The position numbers and the translations under genes were made by a program. A DNA stretch of 64,000 nt. Origin: Crenalkalicoccus roseus. Its GTDB lineage: Bacteria; Pseudomonadota; Alphaproteobacteria; Acetobacterales; Acetobacteraceae. Shown here in pieces: positions 42,426 through 53,891 of the stretch (the stretch's first letter is position 1; each line of letters begins with the position of its first letter). The stretch is from assembly GCF_004761865.1 (NCBI RefSeq), contig NZ_SJDM01000006.1, positions 120,458 to 184,457 on the forward strand. Direction: 5' to 3'. Under the pieces are notes generated by a model. That model was not told the DNA's origin, searched no databases, and worked only from the letters and a program-made list of their open reading frames with translations.

Positions 42426-43406
42426 ATGCGCATTGCAGTCGTCATCAACGCCGCCGCGGGCGGGCTGATCGGCAAGGCCGAGGCGGCCGCGACCGTGGCG
42501 GAAACCCTGTGCGCCGCCGGGCTCGACCCGGTGGTGGTCCCGCCCGAGGGCACGCTCGGGGAGCGGCTGGACGCCGCCCTCGCGCTCGGCGCCGCCGCCG
42601 TGGTGGTGGGCGGCGGGGACGGCACCATCACGGCCGCGGCGCAGCGCCTGGTCGGCACCGGGGTGCCGCTCGGCATCCTGCCGCTCGGCACCATGAACGT
42701 GCTGGCGCGCGACCTCGGCCTGCCGCTCGGCCTCGAGGCGGCGGCGGCGGCGCTGGCGCACGGCCATGCGCGCGCGATGGACGCGGCGGAGGTGAACGGG
42801 CACGTCTTCCTCAACGCCTCGGTCATCGGCCTGCCCTCCCATCTCGGGCGGCACCGCGAGCGCGAGCGCGGCCGGCTCGACCTGCGCGGCAAGCTGCGCT
42901 TCGCCACCGCGGCGCTGCGCGGCGTGGTCCACCACCCGCCGATGCGCCTGCAGATCACGATCGGGGAGGAGCACGCGCGGGTCTGGACCCGGGCCTTGGC
43001 GGTGACCAACAACCGCCTCGACGAGGACGCCGCCCGCTTCCCGGCGCGCCAGGCGCTCGATCGCGGCGAGCTCGGCCTCTACGTGGCGCAGGATTTCGGC
43101 GCCTGGTGGGTGACGCGCTTCGTGCTGCGCGTGCTGCTGCGCCGCTGGCGCTACCACCCGGAGCTGACCTTCGCCACGGCGCCTGAGATCGTCATCCACA
43201 GCCCCCGCCACCGGCTGCGGGTGATGAACGACGGGGAGGCGCTGCTGCTGGAGACGCCGCTGCGCTACCGCATCCTGCCCGGCGCGCTGCGCGTGCTGGT
43301 GCCCCCCGACGCCCCGGCCGAGACCGCCCCCGCCCCGCCCCTCGGCGAGACGGCGCCGGAGCGCACCGGCGAGGCCCTGCCGGACCTTGGCGCCGGGGGG
43401 CGATGA
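42426..43406 (+). CDS. diacylglycerol/lipid kinase family protein
   Basis: A 326-residue cytosolic or membrane-associated lipid kinase. It begins [20 protein letters not shown], and has the ATP-binding [17 protein letters not shown] near residue 60-75 and [16 protein letters not shown] near 88, all signatures of the DAGK catalytic fold. The C-terminal beta-sandwich ends with [20 protein letters not shown], the family's product-side motif. The last 30 or so residues are Pro/Ala-rich. It overlaps the phosphoesterase gene by 4 bp (ATGA), so the two are coupled; they may act on the same lipid headgroup pool (inference). Confidence 0.92.
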   Translation: MRIAVVINAAAGGLIGKAEAAATVAETLCAAGLDPVVVPPEGTLGERLDAALALGAAAVVVGGGDGTITAAAQRLVGTGVPLGILPLGTMNVLARDLGLPLGLEAAAAALAHGHARAMDAAEVNGHVFLNASVIGLPSHLGRHRERERGRLDLRGKLRFATAALRGVVHHPPMRLQITIGEEHARVWTRALAVTNNRLDEDAARFPARQALDRGELGLYVAQDFGAWWVTRFVLRVLLRRWRYHPELTFATAPEIVIHSPRHRLRVMNDGEALLLETPLRYRILPGALRVLVPPDAPAETAPAPPLGETAPERTGEALPDLGAGGR

Positions 43407-44197
43407 GGCGCATCGCCCACCTCTCCGACCTGCATTTCGGCGCGACGGACCCGGCGGTGGTGGAGGCGCTGGCGGCCGAGCTCGCCGCCGACCGGCCGGA
43501 CCTCGTGCTGATCAGCGGCGACCTCACCATGCGCGCGCGCCGGCGCGAGTTCCGCGAGGCGCGCCGCTTCATCGAACGCCTGCCCGGCCCGGTGCTGGCG
43601 GTGCCCGGCAACCACGACGTCTCGCCCTTCCGCCTGGTCGAGCGCTTCCTCGACCCCTTCGCCACCTGGCGGCGGGAGCTCGGCCACGCCACGGAATGGC
43701 TGTGGCAGGATGCGGAGCTCGCCGTGGTCGGGGTGAACACGGCGCGGCGCGGCGGGTGGTACCTCGACTGGTCGCGCGGCCGGGTCAGCCCGGCGGCGCT
43801 CGGCCGCGCCTGCGCCCGCCTCGCGGGCACGCCTCCCGGGCTGTTCCGCATCGTCGTCGCGCACCACCCCTTCCTGCCGCCGCCGCACGATCCCGGGCGG
43901 CGGCTGGTGGGCGGGGCGCAGCGCGCGCTCGAGACCTTCGCCGCGCACGGGGTGCGGCTGCTGCTCGCGGGGCATCTCCATCTCGGCTACGTGCGCAGCC
44001 GCAGCGTGGAGGTGCTGCCCGAGGGCGGCAGCGCCACCGTCGGCGGCTCCGGCCTGCTGGTGGTGCAGGCGGCGACCGCGACCTCGACGCGGCTGCGCGG
44101 CGAGCCGAACGCCTACAACCGCATCACCATCGAGGACGGCACGGCGCGGATCGAGGTGCGCGCCTGGGACGGCGCGGGGTGGCGGACGGCGGCATGA
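43403..44197 (+). CDS. metallophosphoesterase
   Basis: A 264-residue calcineurin-like phosphoesterase. All metal-binding motifs are present: D-x-H in LSDLHFG (residue 5-11), G-D in LISGDLT near 37, G-N-H-D in [10 protein letters not shown] near 70, then [10 protein letters not shown] near 150 and AGHLHLGYV near 190. Close relatives are cyclic-nucleotide or phospholipid/UDP-lipid phosphodiesterases; the substrate is undetermined. It is coupled to the preceding lipid kinase-like gene. The stop lies in a small palindrome shared with the convergent MFS gene (44195-44207), leaving 7 bp between the genes. Confidence 0.93.
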   Translation: MRRIAHLSDLHFGATDPAVVEALAAELAADRPDLVLISGDLTMRARRREFREARRFIERLPGPVLAVPGNHDVSPFRLVERFLDPFATWRRELGHATEWLWQDAELAVVGVNTARRGGWYLDWSRGRVSPAALGRACARLAGTPPGLFRIVVAHHPFLPPPHDPGRRLVGGAQRALETFAAHGVRLLLAGHLHLGYVRSRSVEVLPEGGSATVGGSGLLVVQAATATSTRLRGEPNAYNRITIEDGTARIEVRAWDGAGWRTAA

Positions 44198-44204
44198 GGC
44201 GCCC

Positions 44205-45365
44205 TCACCCCGCCGGCAGGGCGCGGCGCAGCCCCGCCGCCAGGGGCAGCGCCAGGGCGCAGAGCGCCGCCATGGCCCAGAAGGCCGCGCCGCCGAAGGC
44301 GGCGTAGAGCGGCCCCGCCGCCAGCATCAGCAGGCCGGAGGCGAGCCCGACCCCGAGCGAGGCGTGCAGCGTCTGCGCCGTCGCCGCCCGCGCCGGGGGC
44401 TGGCGCGCCAGCACGCGCATCGCCGCCAGGTGCTGCGCCCCGAAGGTGGCGGCGTGCAGGAGCTGCACGGCGGCCAGCGCCGGCAGCCAGGTGGTCTCCG
44501 CCGTCACCGCCCAGCGCAGCACCCCCGCCGCGGCGGCGAGCGCGGCGAGGCCCGGCGCGCCGAGGCGGTCGGCCAGCCGCTTCCCCCAGAGGAACAGCGC
44601 CACCTCCGCCACCACCCCCTCCGCCCAGAGCAGCCCGATCACGGCGAGAGAAAGGCCCGCCGCCTGCCAGTGGATGGTGGCGAAGCCGTAGTAGAGCGCG
44701 TGGCTGCCCTGGATCAGCGCCGAGAGCGGCAGCAGCCAGCGGAAGCCCGGCTCGGCAAAGGGGGCGCGGAACCCGCCGCCGCCGCGCGGCGGCGGCGGCG
44801 CCGCCGGCAGCGCCAGGGCGGCGAGGCCGGTGGCGAACAGGCACAGGACGAACAGCCACACCACGCTCGCCATGCCGGCGGCGGCGGCAAGCTGCCCCGC
44901 CGCCACCGCCGCCAGGATGAAGGCCACCGAGCCGGCCGCCCGCACCCGCCCGTAGTCGAAGCCGAGCCGGCGCGAGGCGCCGAGGCAGAGCGCGTCGGTC
45001 AGCGGGATCACCGGCGCCATGGCCAGGCTGTGCGCCAGGCTGACCAGCAGCAGCGCCAGGAAGGCCTGCGCCAGCCCGAACCCCGCCGCCGTCGCGCCCG
45101 CGAGCAGCGCCGCCGCCACCAGCACCGCCCGCGCATCGCCCAGCGCATCCGCCGCCCGTCCGATCAGCGGCGCGGCCAGCAGCCGCACCGCCGAGCCGGC
45201 GGCGAGCACCGCCGCCACCTCCGCCGGCGCGAGGCCGTGCCCCGCCAGCACCGCCGGCAGGAAGGGCAGCATCACGCCGATGGCGGCGAATTGCAGGGCG
45301 AAGAGCAGGGCGAATCGCCAGGCGGCGGAGCGGGAGGGGGACACGCGGCCGGACGCTGCGCGCAC
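44205..45365 (-). CDS. MFS transporter (MFS_1-like, LacY/HcaT-type)
   Basis: A 386-residue protein with 12 hydrophobic helices. It has the short N-terminus and LLFALQFAAIGVMLPFLPAV opening of the LacY/HcaT-like subgroup, GRAADALGDARAVLVAA at loop 2-3, and LGFDYGRVRAAGSVAFILAA near 130, a segment diagnostic of MFS_1_like members (R-x-x-G-S). The substrate could be a small aromatic acid or a sugar; it cannot be decided here. The start is GTG at 45365; an internal start is possible. It converges with the metallophosphoesterase gene. Confidence 0.85.
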   Translation of the reverse strand: MRAASGRVSPSRSAAWRFALLFALQFAAIGVMLPFLPAVLAGHGLAPAEVAAVLAAGSAVRLLAAPLIGRAADALGDARAVLVAAALLAGATAAGFGLAQAFLALLLVSLAHSLAMAPVIPLTDALCLGASRRLGFDYGRVRAAGSVAFILAAVAAGQLAAAAGMASVVWLFVLCLFATGLAALALPAAPPPPRGGGGFRAPFAEPGFRWLLPLSALIQGSHALYYGFATIHWQAAGLSLAVIGLLWAEGVVAEVALFLWGKRLADRLGAPGLAALAAAAGVLRWAVTAETTWLPALAAVQLLHAATFGAQHLAAMRVLARQPPARAATAQTLHASLGVGLASGLLMLAAGPLYAAFGGAAFWAMAALCALALPLAAGLRRALPAG

Positions 45366-45428
45366 CGGCCCCGCCTGGCAAGCGGTCGCCGCCTCCCCCG
45401 CCCCGCCGGCGGTGCGGGGCCGCGCGCC

Positions 45429-46163
45429 TCAGGAGGCCGGACGCCGCCCGGCCTCCACCGCCAGCAGGCGCAGGCCGTGATCGGCCTCCGCCGCGCCGCG
45501 GGTCTGCGCCATCGCTCCGGCCGGGATCACCGGCGCCGCCTCGTGGATCTCGGCGCGGCGCTTGGCCATGCCCTGCAGCCGGCCGATCAGGTCGGCGCGG
45601 TCGGCCTCCGCCGTCGCCACCAGGTTGCGGAACTGCCGCGCCTCGTCGGCGAGGGCGGTGTAGCGCTTGCCCGCCGCGCCATGCAGGCCGGCCCGGCCCG
45701 AGGGGTCGAGGAAGCGCACCGCCGCCGCGACGACCCCGGCGATCAGCGCCCCGATGGCCAGGGCGCGCCTCATCCAGAGGGTCAGGCCCGACCCGCCCGC
45801 CTGCCCCTGCGCGGCGAGGTCCGCCCCCTGCGCGGCAAGGCCGCTGTCGGCGAAGGCGGTGGCGATGGTCCCCGCGGTGAGCGCGCCGAGCACCGCCATG
45901 ACGATGCCGAGATAGGTGCTCCGCCGCTCCCACACGGCGCAGGCCTCGAACTGGGCGCGGGCATGGAAGCGGCACTCGTACTCGATTTCCGCCGCCTCGG
46001 CCCGCGCCCGTGCCAGCCAGGCCTCGGGCGCCCTGTCGGGCACCCGCTCCTCCCCGGCGCCCATGCCGCCCGGCAGCGCCAGGAGCTTGCGCTCCCCCTC
46101 CCCGCCGGCGCCATGCGCCGCGGCCTCGGCCGGCAGCCCCGCCGTCCTGGTGGTGTCCTGCAT
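45429..46163 (-). CDS. SLATT-like two-TM membrane protein
   Basis: A 244-residue protein. A low-complexity N-terminus (1-45) leads into a helix rich in Ala/Glu/Arg (EAWLARARAEAAEIEYECRF, 47-66). Two transmembrane helices follow, near 84-104 and 134-150, with a Gln/Gly-rich loop between them. After TM2 comes the R-F-L-D-P, then H-G-A-A-G-K-R-Y-T-A-L-A-D-E-A-R helix (160-176), which fits the SLATT/DUF4231 pattern of a soluble helix behind two TMs. SLATT domains form predicted membrane effectors in nucleotide-sensing defence systems. Here no nucleotidyltransferase, SLOG or nuclease gene is adjacent, so a defence role is not supported by context. It could equally be a house protein of this lineage. 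Confidence 0.55.
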   Translation of the reverse strand: MQDTTRTAGLPAEAAAHGAGGEGERKLLALPGGMGAGEERVPDRAPEAWLARARAEAAEIEYECRFHARAQFEACAVWERRSTYLGIVMAVLGALTAGTIATAFADSGLAAQGADLAAQGQAGGSGLTLWMRRALAIGALIAGVVAAAVRFLDPSGRAGLHGAAGKRYTALADEARQFRNLVATAEADRADLIGRLQGMAKRRAEIHEAAPVIPAGAMAQTRGAAEADHGLRLLAVEAGRRPAS

Positions 46164-46252
46164 GGGTCGTCCCTCCGCGTGCCGGTGCGGCACGGAAGGA
46201 TTGCGCCGGCAGCCGCGGCGGCCGCGCTGTGCGCTGGCGCACGCCGGCCGGC

Positions 46253-46987
46253 TCAGCCCGCGGCGTGGCGGAACAGCCAGTCCCCGTCGGCCATCGGCGG
46301 GCGCGGGGCGGGCACCGCCTCGGCCCGGTAGCCGAGCGCCTCCAGCCGCCGCCACAGCGCCTCGGGCGCGCTGCCGGCGCGCTCGAGCCGCTGCCGCGCC
46401 ACCTCCAGGTAGAGCGCCGGGCGGTGGCGGGCGAGGGTCTCCGCCGCGCCCGCCAGCACCGCCTCCTCCCAGCCCTCGACGTCGATCTTGAGCAGGTCCA
46501 CGCGCGGCAGCGCCATCGCCGCGACCAGCGCGTCCAGCGTCACCACCGCCACCGCCTCGCGCACCGCGGGGCGGGCGGCGTCGGGGGCCAGGCTGGCAGC
46601 GCCGTAGCCCATGGCGCCGGCGCGCTTCAGCGGCGTCGCCAGCACCGCGACGCCGGGCGCGGCGCCGAGCGCGGCCGCCACCACGGCGACGTTGCGCCGC
46701 CCCCGCAGCAGCAGCGCCAGGCGCAGCACGGAGCGGGCATAGCTGCTCGGCTCCACCGCCACCACCTGGCCGCGCGGCACCAGGGCGGAGAGCAGCCGCG
46801 TCACCTGCCCGCCATGGGCGCCGACGTCGATCGCCACCCCCTCCGGCGGCAGCAGCGGCCGCAGCAGCGGGGCGAGCGCGGCGTGGTCCTGGCGCAGGGT
46901 GGACTTCCAGAGATGCTCGAGCCAGGAGCGGCCGGGCCGGAAGCGGAACCACCCGGCGGGGCGGGGCGAGGCGGCGGGGCGGGGCAC
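46253..46987 (-). CDS. FkbM-family methyltransferase
   Basis: A 244-residue SAM-dependent methyltransferase. The SAM motif VAIDVGAHGGQVTRLLSAL is near residue 50, VVAVEPSSYARSVLRL near 75, and the FkbM-diagnostic LKIDVEGWEEAVLAGAAETL near 165 with the D-V-E-G pattern. Such enzymes O-methylate sugars or polyketides. The start is GTG at 46987. No polysaccharide or secondary-metabolite cluster surrounds it. It is divergent from the helicase gene with 82 bp between them. Confidence 0.9.
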   Translation of the reverse strand: MPRPAASPRPAGWFRFRPGRSWLEHLWKSTLRQDHAALAPLLRPLLPPEGVAIDVGAHGGQVTRLLSALVPRGQVVAVEPSSYARSVLRLALLLRGRRNVAVVAAALGAAPGVAVLATPLKRAGAMGYGAASLAPDAARPAVREAVAVVTLDALVAAMALPRVDLLKIDVEGWEEAVLAGAAETLARHRPALYLEVARQRLERAGSAPEALWRRLEALGYRAEAVPAPRPPMADGDWLFRHAAG

Positions 46988-47069
46988 CGCCCCGCACTAC
47001 CGCACCGGGCGCCCCGCGTCACCCGCTCTCCGCCGCCGTGCTTGCCATTCCCCGCGTCCCGGCCCATGG

Positions 47070-49871
<2,802 letters not shown>

Positions 49872-49874
49872 GCC

Positions 49875-50171
49875 GTGGCCGAGGCGGAAGACCGGGACTG
49901 GCAGCGCCTCGACAAGTGGCTGTGGTGCGCGAGGGTGGCCAAGACCCGCGCCGCCTGTGCGCGGCTGGTGGAGGCCGGCGCCTTCCGCATCAACCGCCAG
50001 CCGACCGACAAGCCGCATGCGCGCCTGCGCCCGGGCGACGTGCTGACCTTCGCCCTCGGCGCCCCCGGAAGGGAGGAGGTGCGGGTCTGGCGGGTGCTGG
50101 CCCTCGGCGCGCGCCGCGGCCCGGCGGCGGAGGCGCGCACGCTCTACGAGGACCTGACACCGGACTGCTAG
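49875..50171 (+). CDS. S4-domain RNA-binding protein (HslR-like)
   Basis: A 98-residue protein consisting of one S4 RNA-binding domain: [20 protein letters not shown] (residues 9-28), [20 protein letters not shown] and [12 protein letters not shown]. It belongs to the Hsp15/HslR type, which binds the 50S subunit with stalled nascent chains in E. coli. The start is GTG at 49875, only 3 bp after the helicase stop. The conserved neighbourhood with an RNA helicase, fdxA and carD is typical for alphaproteobacteria. Confidence 0.92.
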   Translation: MAEAEDRDWQRLDKWLWCARVAKTRAACARLVEAGAFRINRQPTDKPHARLRPGDVLTFALGAPGREEVRVWRVLALGARRGPAAEARTLYEDLTPDC

Positions 50172-50215
50172 AACCAGCATCGCGGCCACGGCCGGACGCG
50201 GGCGCCCCGAGGAGC

Positions 50216-50245
50216 GCGCATGGCTGCCATGCGCTTGCGCCGCAA
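50216..50245. promoter_or_regulatory. 19-bp palindrome and adjacent 11-bp palindrome upstream of fdxA
   Basis: GCGCATGGC-T-GCCATGCGC (50216-50234), followed directly by TTGCG-C-CGCAA (50235-50245), in the 134-bp gap between the S4 gene and fdxA. It could be a terminator of the first operon or an operator for fdxA. Confidence 0.45.
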
Positions 50246-50305
50246 CGCGGCCTGATCCAACTCTTCGCCAGCCCCGCCCGGGGCGGCACGCAAGGGACCC
50301 GGCAC

Positions 50306-50638
50306 GTGACCTACGTCGTCACCGAGAACTGCATCAAGTGCAAGTACATGGACTGCGTGGAGGTGTGTCCGGTGGACTGCTTCTACGTGGGCGAGAACAT
50401 GCTGGTGATCCACCCGGATGAGTGCATCGACTGCGGGGTGTGCGAGCCGGAGTGTCCGGCGGAGGCGATCGTGCCCGACAGCGACGACCGGGCGGCGGAA
50501 TGGGCGGAGTTGAACCGCACCTACGCCAGTGAGTGGCCGAACATCACCCGCAAGGGGGAGCCGCCGCCCGACGCCGATGCCTGGAAGGACAAGCCGAACA
50601 AGCGGGAACTGTTCAGCGCCGCGCCCGGCAAGCCCTAG
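50306..50638 (+). CDS. fdxA: 7Fe ferredoxin FdxA
   Basis: A 110-residue electron carrier with one 3Fe-4S and one 4Fe-4S cluster. The first motif [17 protein letters not shown] (residues 9-25) shows the spacing of the 7Fe type, with the extra Cys. The second motif is [12 protein letters not shown] (near 40-51). The tail [19 protein letters not shown] is shared by alphaproteobacterial FdxA. The GTG start at 50306 gives V-T-Y-V-V-T-E-N, the standard N-terminus, with AAGGGA upstream. Confidence 0.96.
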   Translation: MTYVVTENCIKCKYMDCVEVCPVDCFYVGENMLVIHPDECIDCGVCEPECPAEAIVPDSDDRAAEWAELNRTYASEWPNITRKGEPPPDADAWKDKPNKRELFSAAPGKP

Positions 50639-50700
50639 AGCCTGACGGCTCTATCCTGAAAGTCGAGGCGCGCCGCTTTTTCTGTCTTCTGGTGACAGAA
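50636..50700. terminator. fdxA 3' hairpin with T-run and second inverted repeat
   Basis: TAGAGCC-TGAC-GGCTCTA (50636-50653) includes the fdxA stop codon. Further down a CTTTTTCTGTC stretch begins a second inverted repeat TTCTGTC-N7-GACAGAA (50680-50700). The first is a likely terminator; the second may act on carD. Confidence 0.5.
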
Positions 50701-50887
50701 GCCACGAAGAGAGATATGGTTTCAGCGCCATGGCGGCCGGCGGAAACTGGCAGGCGCGGCCCGGCTTCCCATATTGGGGGACCGGACGGCGAGGCGGTCC
50801 GGGCCAGCCCAGGCCAAGGAGAGGGCCGCGGGTGTCCCACCCCCAGCCGTGCTCGACCGGATCGCGCCGCAGGAGAGTTGTTGGCAT
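50639..50887. promoter_or_regulatory. carD upstream region
   Basis: 249 bp between fdxA and carD. It holds the second inverted repeat (50680-50700), an AT-richer stretch 50675-50720 where the carD promoter probably lies, and AGGAGAG 10 nt before the carD ATG. No coding sign. Confidence 0.4.
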
Positions 50888-52000
50888 ATGAAGGCACCCG
50901 CTCGCGCCAAGGCATCGAGCAAGCGTCCGACGAAGGGAACCTCTTCCGGCAGGACCAGCCGCCCCGCGGCGAAGGCGAAAGCGGTGACGACCCCCCGCCG
51001 CGCGGCACAGAAGGCGGCCGCCAAGCCCGCAGCGAAGCCCACGCCCAAGGCGGTGAGCCGCACGGCCAAGACCGCCACGCCCGCCAAGGCAGCCAAGCGG
51101 ACGACACCCGCCAAGACCCCCGCCAAGGCGACGAAGCCGGCCCCTGCCCCGAAGCCGGCCACCGGCAGCAAGCCGGCCGCCAAGCCCGCCCCCTCCAGGC
51201 CGGCGGAGGCCAGGGTGGCCAAGCCCTCGCCGCCGCCCCGGCATGAGGCTGGGCAGGATTCCAAGGCCCCCGCCATGCAGGCGAAGCCCGCGGCTTCCTC
51301 CCGGCCGGCGGCGAGCCCCCCGCCGCAGGAGGCGCCCCCGGCAGGGCCGGCACGGGAAGCGGCCGCCGCCGCTCCTCCGCCCCCGAAGCCGGAGCCGAAG
51401 GCGCCCCCCCGCCCCGCTTCCCCGCCCGGCCTGCGGGAGACTCAGGCGGAGACGCCCGCCCCGCCGAGGCGCGAGGGCGCCCCGGCGGCCCCCGCCCGCC
51501 CGCCTGCCAAGCCGGTCGAGTTCAAGGCGGGGGACCATGTGGTCTACCCGACCCACGGCGTTGGCACGGTGCAGGGGATCGAGACCATGCAGGCGGCCGG
51601 CATGTCCCTGCAGATGATCGTCGTCACCTTTGACGAGAACCGCATGACCCTGAAGGTGCCGGTCAACAAGGCCGCCTCCTCGGGGCTGCGCAAGCTCGCC
51701 GCGCCGGATTCCATGCGGGAGGCGCTGGAGACGCTGAAGGGCAAGGCCCGTATCAAGCGCACCATGTGGTCGCGCCGGGCGCAGGAGTACGAGCAGAAGA
51801 TCAACTCCGGCGACCCGGTGCAGATCGCCGAGGTGGTGCGGGACCTGCACCGCAACGCCGGCCAGCCCGACCAGTCCTTCTCCGAGCGGCAGATCTACGA
51901 GCAGGCGCTCGATCGCTTGGCCGCGGAGCTCGCCGCCATCGACCGCACCGACAAGGTGGCGGCGACGGAGAAGCTGATGCAGCACCTCAAGGCGGGCTGA
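50888..52000 (+). CDS. CarD-family transcription regulator with long histone-H1-like N-terminal tail
   Basis: A 370-residue protein. The last 165 or so residues are a normal CarD: RNA-polymerase-interacting domain starting FKAGDHVVYPTHGVGTVQGI near residue 207, then TLKVPVNKAASSGLRKL near 255, and the helical DNA-binding part with R-R-A-Q-E-Y-E-Q-K-I-N-S-G-D near 298. CarD binds the polymerase beta subunit and stabilises open promoter complexes. The first 200 residues are almost only Lys, Ala, Pro, Thr, Arg and Ser with repeated K-P-A and T-P-A-K motifs (for example TPAKAAKRTTPAKTPAKATK), like the tail of histone H1 or bacterial H1-like proteins; the stretch near 130-200 is more Pro-rich. The start at 50888 has AGGAGAG upstream, so the tail is translated. 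Confidence 0.92.
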   Translation: MKAPARAKASSKRPTKGTSSGRTSRPAAKAKAVTTPRRAAQKAAAKPAAKPTPKAVSRTAKTATPAKAAKRTTPAKTPAKATKPAPAPKPATGSKPAAKPAPSRPAEARVAKPSPPPRHEAGQDSKAPAMQAKPAASSRPAASPPPQEAPPAGPAREAAAAAPPPPKPEPKAPPRPASPPGLRETQAETPAPPRREGAPAAPARPPAKPVEFKAGDHVVYPTHGVGTVQGIETMQAAGMSLQMIVVTFDENRMTLKVPVNKAASSGLRKLAAPDSMREALETLKGKARIKRTMWSRRAQEYEQKINSGDPVQIAEVVRDLHRNAGQPDQSFSERQIYEQALDRLAAELAAIDRTDKVAATEKLMQHLKAG

Positions 52001-52069
52001 CCCCGGCGGGGCCGCCCGCCCCTCGCGCCGGCGCGCCGCCGGCAGGATCGCCCGCCAGGAGGAGACGCC

Positions 52070-52570
52070 ATGGGACTCTCGCTCGACCGCTTCGCCGCGC
52101 AATGCCACGACGCGCTGAAGAGCCATCCCGGCCCCGAGGGACGCAAGCGGGTGGTGGCGCTGGTGCGGGAGGCGCTGCGGGACCCCGACTTCGTCGCCGC
52201 CCACATCCCGGAAGACGGGCCCGAGCGGAAGGTGCTCTACGAGGACCCGGAACTCGGCTTCACCATCCTCGCCCACGCCTATGCCGGCGCCAAGGACAGC
52301 AGGCCGCATGACCACGGCCCCTCCTGGGCGATCTACGGCCAGGCCGCCGGCGAGACGATCATGACCGACTGGGAGTGCGTGGAGCGGCCGCGCGAGGGCC
52401 GCCCCGGCAAGGCCCGCCGCCTCCGCGACTACACGCTCCGCCCGGGCGACGCCCATCTCTACGAGCCCGGCGTGCTGCACTCCCCCCGCCGCGACGGCCC
52501 GACGCGGCTGCTGCGCATCGAAGGGGTCAACATGGACCGGGTGCAGCGCCTGCCCTACGAGCCGGTCTAG
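52070..52570 (+). CDS. cupin-fold protein, cysteine-dioxygenase-like
   Basis: A 166-residue protein. A strand-rich core carries RPHDHGPSWAIYGQAAGETI near residue 80, in which H-D-H-G and the following W fit a metal-binding cupin of the cysteine dioxygenase/PCO kind. The second half, LRPGDAHLYEPGVLHSPRRD near 125-145, contains a further His. The three-His metal site is therefore plausible. A strong ribosome site (CAGGAGGAGACGCC) precedes the ATG. It sits 69 bp after carD in the same direction. Whether it oxidises thiols is not established; it could also be a plain metal-binding cupin. Confidence 0.78.
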   Translation: MGLSLDRFAAQCHDALKSHPGPEGRKRVVALVREALRDPDFVAAHIPEDGPERKVLYEDPELGFTILAHAYAGAKDSRPHDHGPSWAIYGQAAGETIMTDWECVERPREGRPGKARRLRDYTLRPGDAHLYEPGVLHSPRRDGPTRLLRIEGVNMDRVQRLPYEPV

Positions 52571-52604
52571 AGCGGCGTCGCGCGCCCGGCCGCCCCTGGC
52601 CCGC

Positions 52605-53765
52605 TCAGGGCGCCGCGCCCATCCGCCGCGCGGCGTAGAGCGCCAGCGCCAGCACGCCGAGCGCCGCGGCGGCGAAGGCGGCGGCGTAGCCGGCGAGCGC
52701 CAGCACCAGGCCGAAGGCCAGCGCGCCGGCGCTCTGCCCGAGGAACAGCGCCAGGGCGAAGCCGCCGACCGCGGTGCCGCGCGCCTCCGGCAGCGCCTCG
52801 GTGGCGCGGGTCTGCAGCACGCCGTGGAACAGGTAGAAGGCGAAGCCGAGCCCGAGCTGCAGCGCCGCCACCACCTGCCAGGAGGGCGCCAGCGCGATCC
52901 CGAGCAGCCCCGCGCACAGCCCCGCCCCGCCGAGCAGCAGCAGCCCCCGCTCTCCGAAGCGGCGCACCATGACCCGGGCAAGGCGGGTATAGGCGAGGGC
53001 ACCGAGGCCGAAGCCGGCGACGATCAGCCCCGCCTCCGCCGCGCCGCGGCCGAAGCGCTCGATCAGATAGGCGCCGACGAAGGGAAAGGCGCCGCCGAAC
53101 AGGCAGAGGCCGTTGCAGAACGCCACCAGCAGCAGCCGCCGTCCCGCCGCCCGCCCAAGCAGCGCCCGGTAGCCGCTCCCCTTCCCGCCCCCGCCCCGCG
53201 CGGCCCGCCACAGCGCCGGGCCGAGCCAGGCCGCCATCGCGCCGCCGACGCCGAGCGCCAGCGCGCCGAGCAGGACGAAGGGCAGCCGCCAGCCCGCCAC
53301 CTCCGCCACCACGCCGGAGGCCGGGCCGGCGAGGAGCTGGGCCATCACCATGCCGGTGGAGAAGCGCCCGATCGCCGCCTGCCGCTCCTCGTACGGGACC
53401 GTGTCGCCGAGATGCGCGAGCAGCAGCGGGATCACCGCCCCGGCGCAGAGGCCGGAGACGGCGCGGAAGGCGATCAGCGTGGGCAGGTCGGGGGCCAGCG
53501 CGCAGGCCGCCATCGCCAGGGCGTAGACCAGCAGCGCCAGGGTGGCGACGCGCGGCTTGCCCATCCGGTCGCCGAGCGGCCCGGCGAGGAGCTGCACCAG
53601 CCCGTAGGGCAGCACGAAGGCCGCCACCACCCCCGTCGCCACCGCCACCGTCACCCCGAGATCCGCCGCCAGCAGCGGCAGCAGCGGGTCGAGCATGCGC
53701 ATGCCCGAGCCGGTGGCGAAGCCGGCGAGCGCGAACAGGGCGATGGGGAGGGCAGGAGCGGGCAC
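52605..53765 (-). CDS. MFS transporter
   Basis: A 386-residue transporter with 12 hydrophobic helices. The frame starts at GTG 53765 (V/M-P-A-P-A-L-P-I-A-L-F), just before the first helix; no ATG is available in a sensible place. The drug-efflux-like features are LAGPLGDRMGKPRVATLAL at loop 2-3 (near 60-80), AFRAVSGLCAGAVIPLLLAHL near 105, and GRFSTGMVMAQLLAGPASGV near 140. The substrate is unknown. It converges with the cupin gene and is divergent from the MaoC gene. Confidence 0.87.
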   Translation of the reverse strand: MPAPALPIALFALAGFATGSGMRMLDPLLPLLAADLGVTVAVATGVVAAFVLPYGLVQLLAGPLGDRMGKPRVATLALLVYALAMAACALAPDLPTLIAFRAVSGLCAGAVIPLLLAHLGDTVPYEERQAAIGRFSTGMVMAQLLAGPASGVVAEVAGWRLPFVLLGALALGVGGAMAAWLGPALWRAARGGGGKGSGYRALLGRAAGRRLLLVAFCNGLCLFGGAFPFVGAYLIERFGRGAAEAGLIVAGFGLGALAYTRLARVMVRRFGERGLLLLGGAGLCAGLLGIALAPSWQVVAALQLGLGFAFYLFHGVLQTRATEALPEARGTAVGGFALALFLGQSAGALAFGLVLALAGYAAAFAAAALGVLALALYAARRMGAAP

Positions 53766-53891
53766 GCCGGCATCGGGGCGCGGCGGGGGCGCGGGGTCAA
53801 GCGCGCGTCGCGCCGGGCTGCCCCGCCGGCAAGGGCAGGTTGACAGGCGGAAGCGGCCCCGCGACCCTCGCCCGAGGAGGAGACGGATCCG

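Noticed and set aside
45429..46987. A defence island around the SLATT-like gene
   Set aside because: Neighbours are an MFS transporter and an FkbM methyltransferase; no CD-NTase, SLOG, nuclease or toxin gene.
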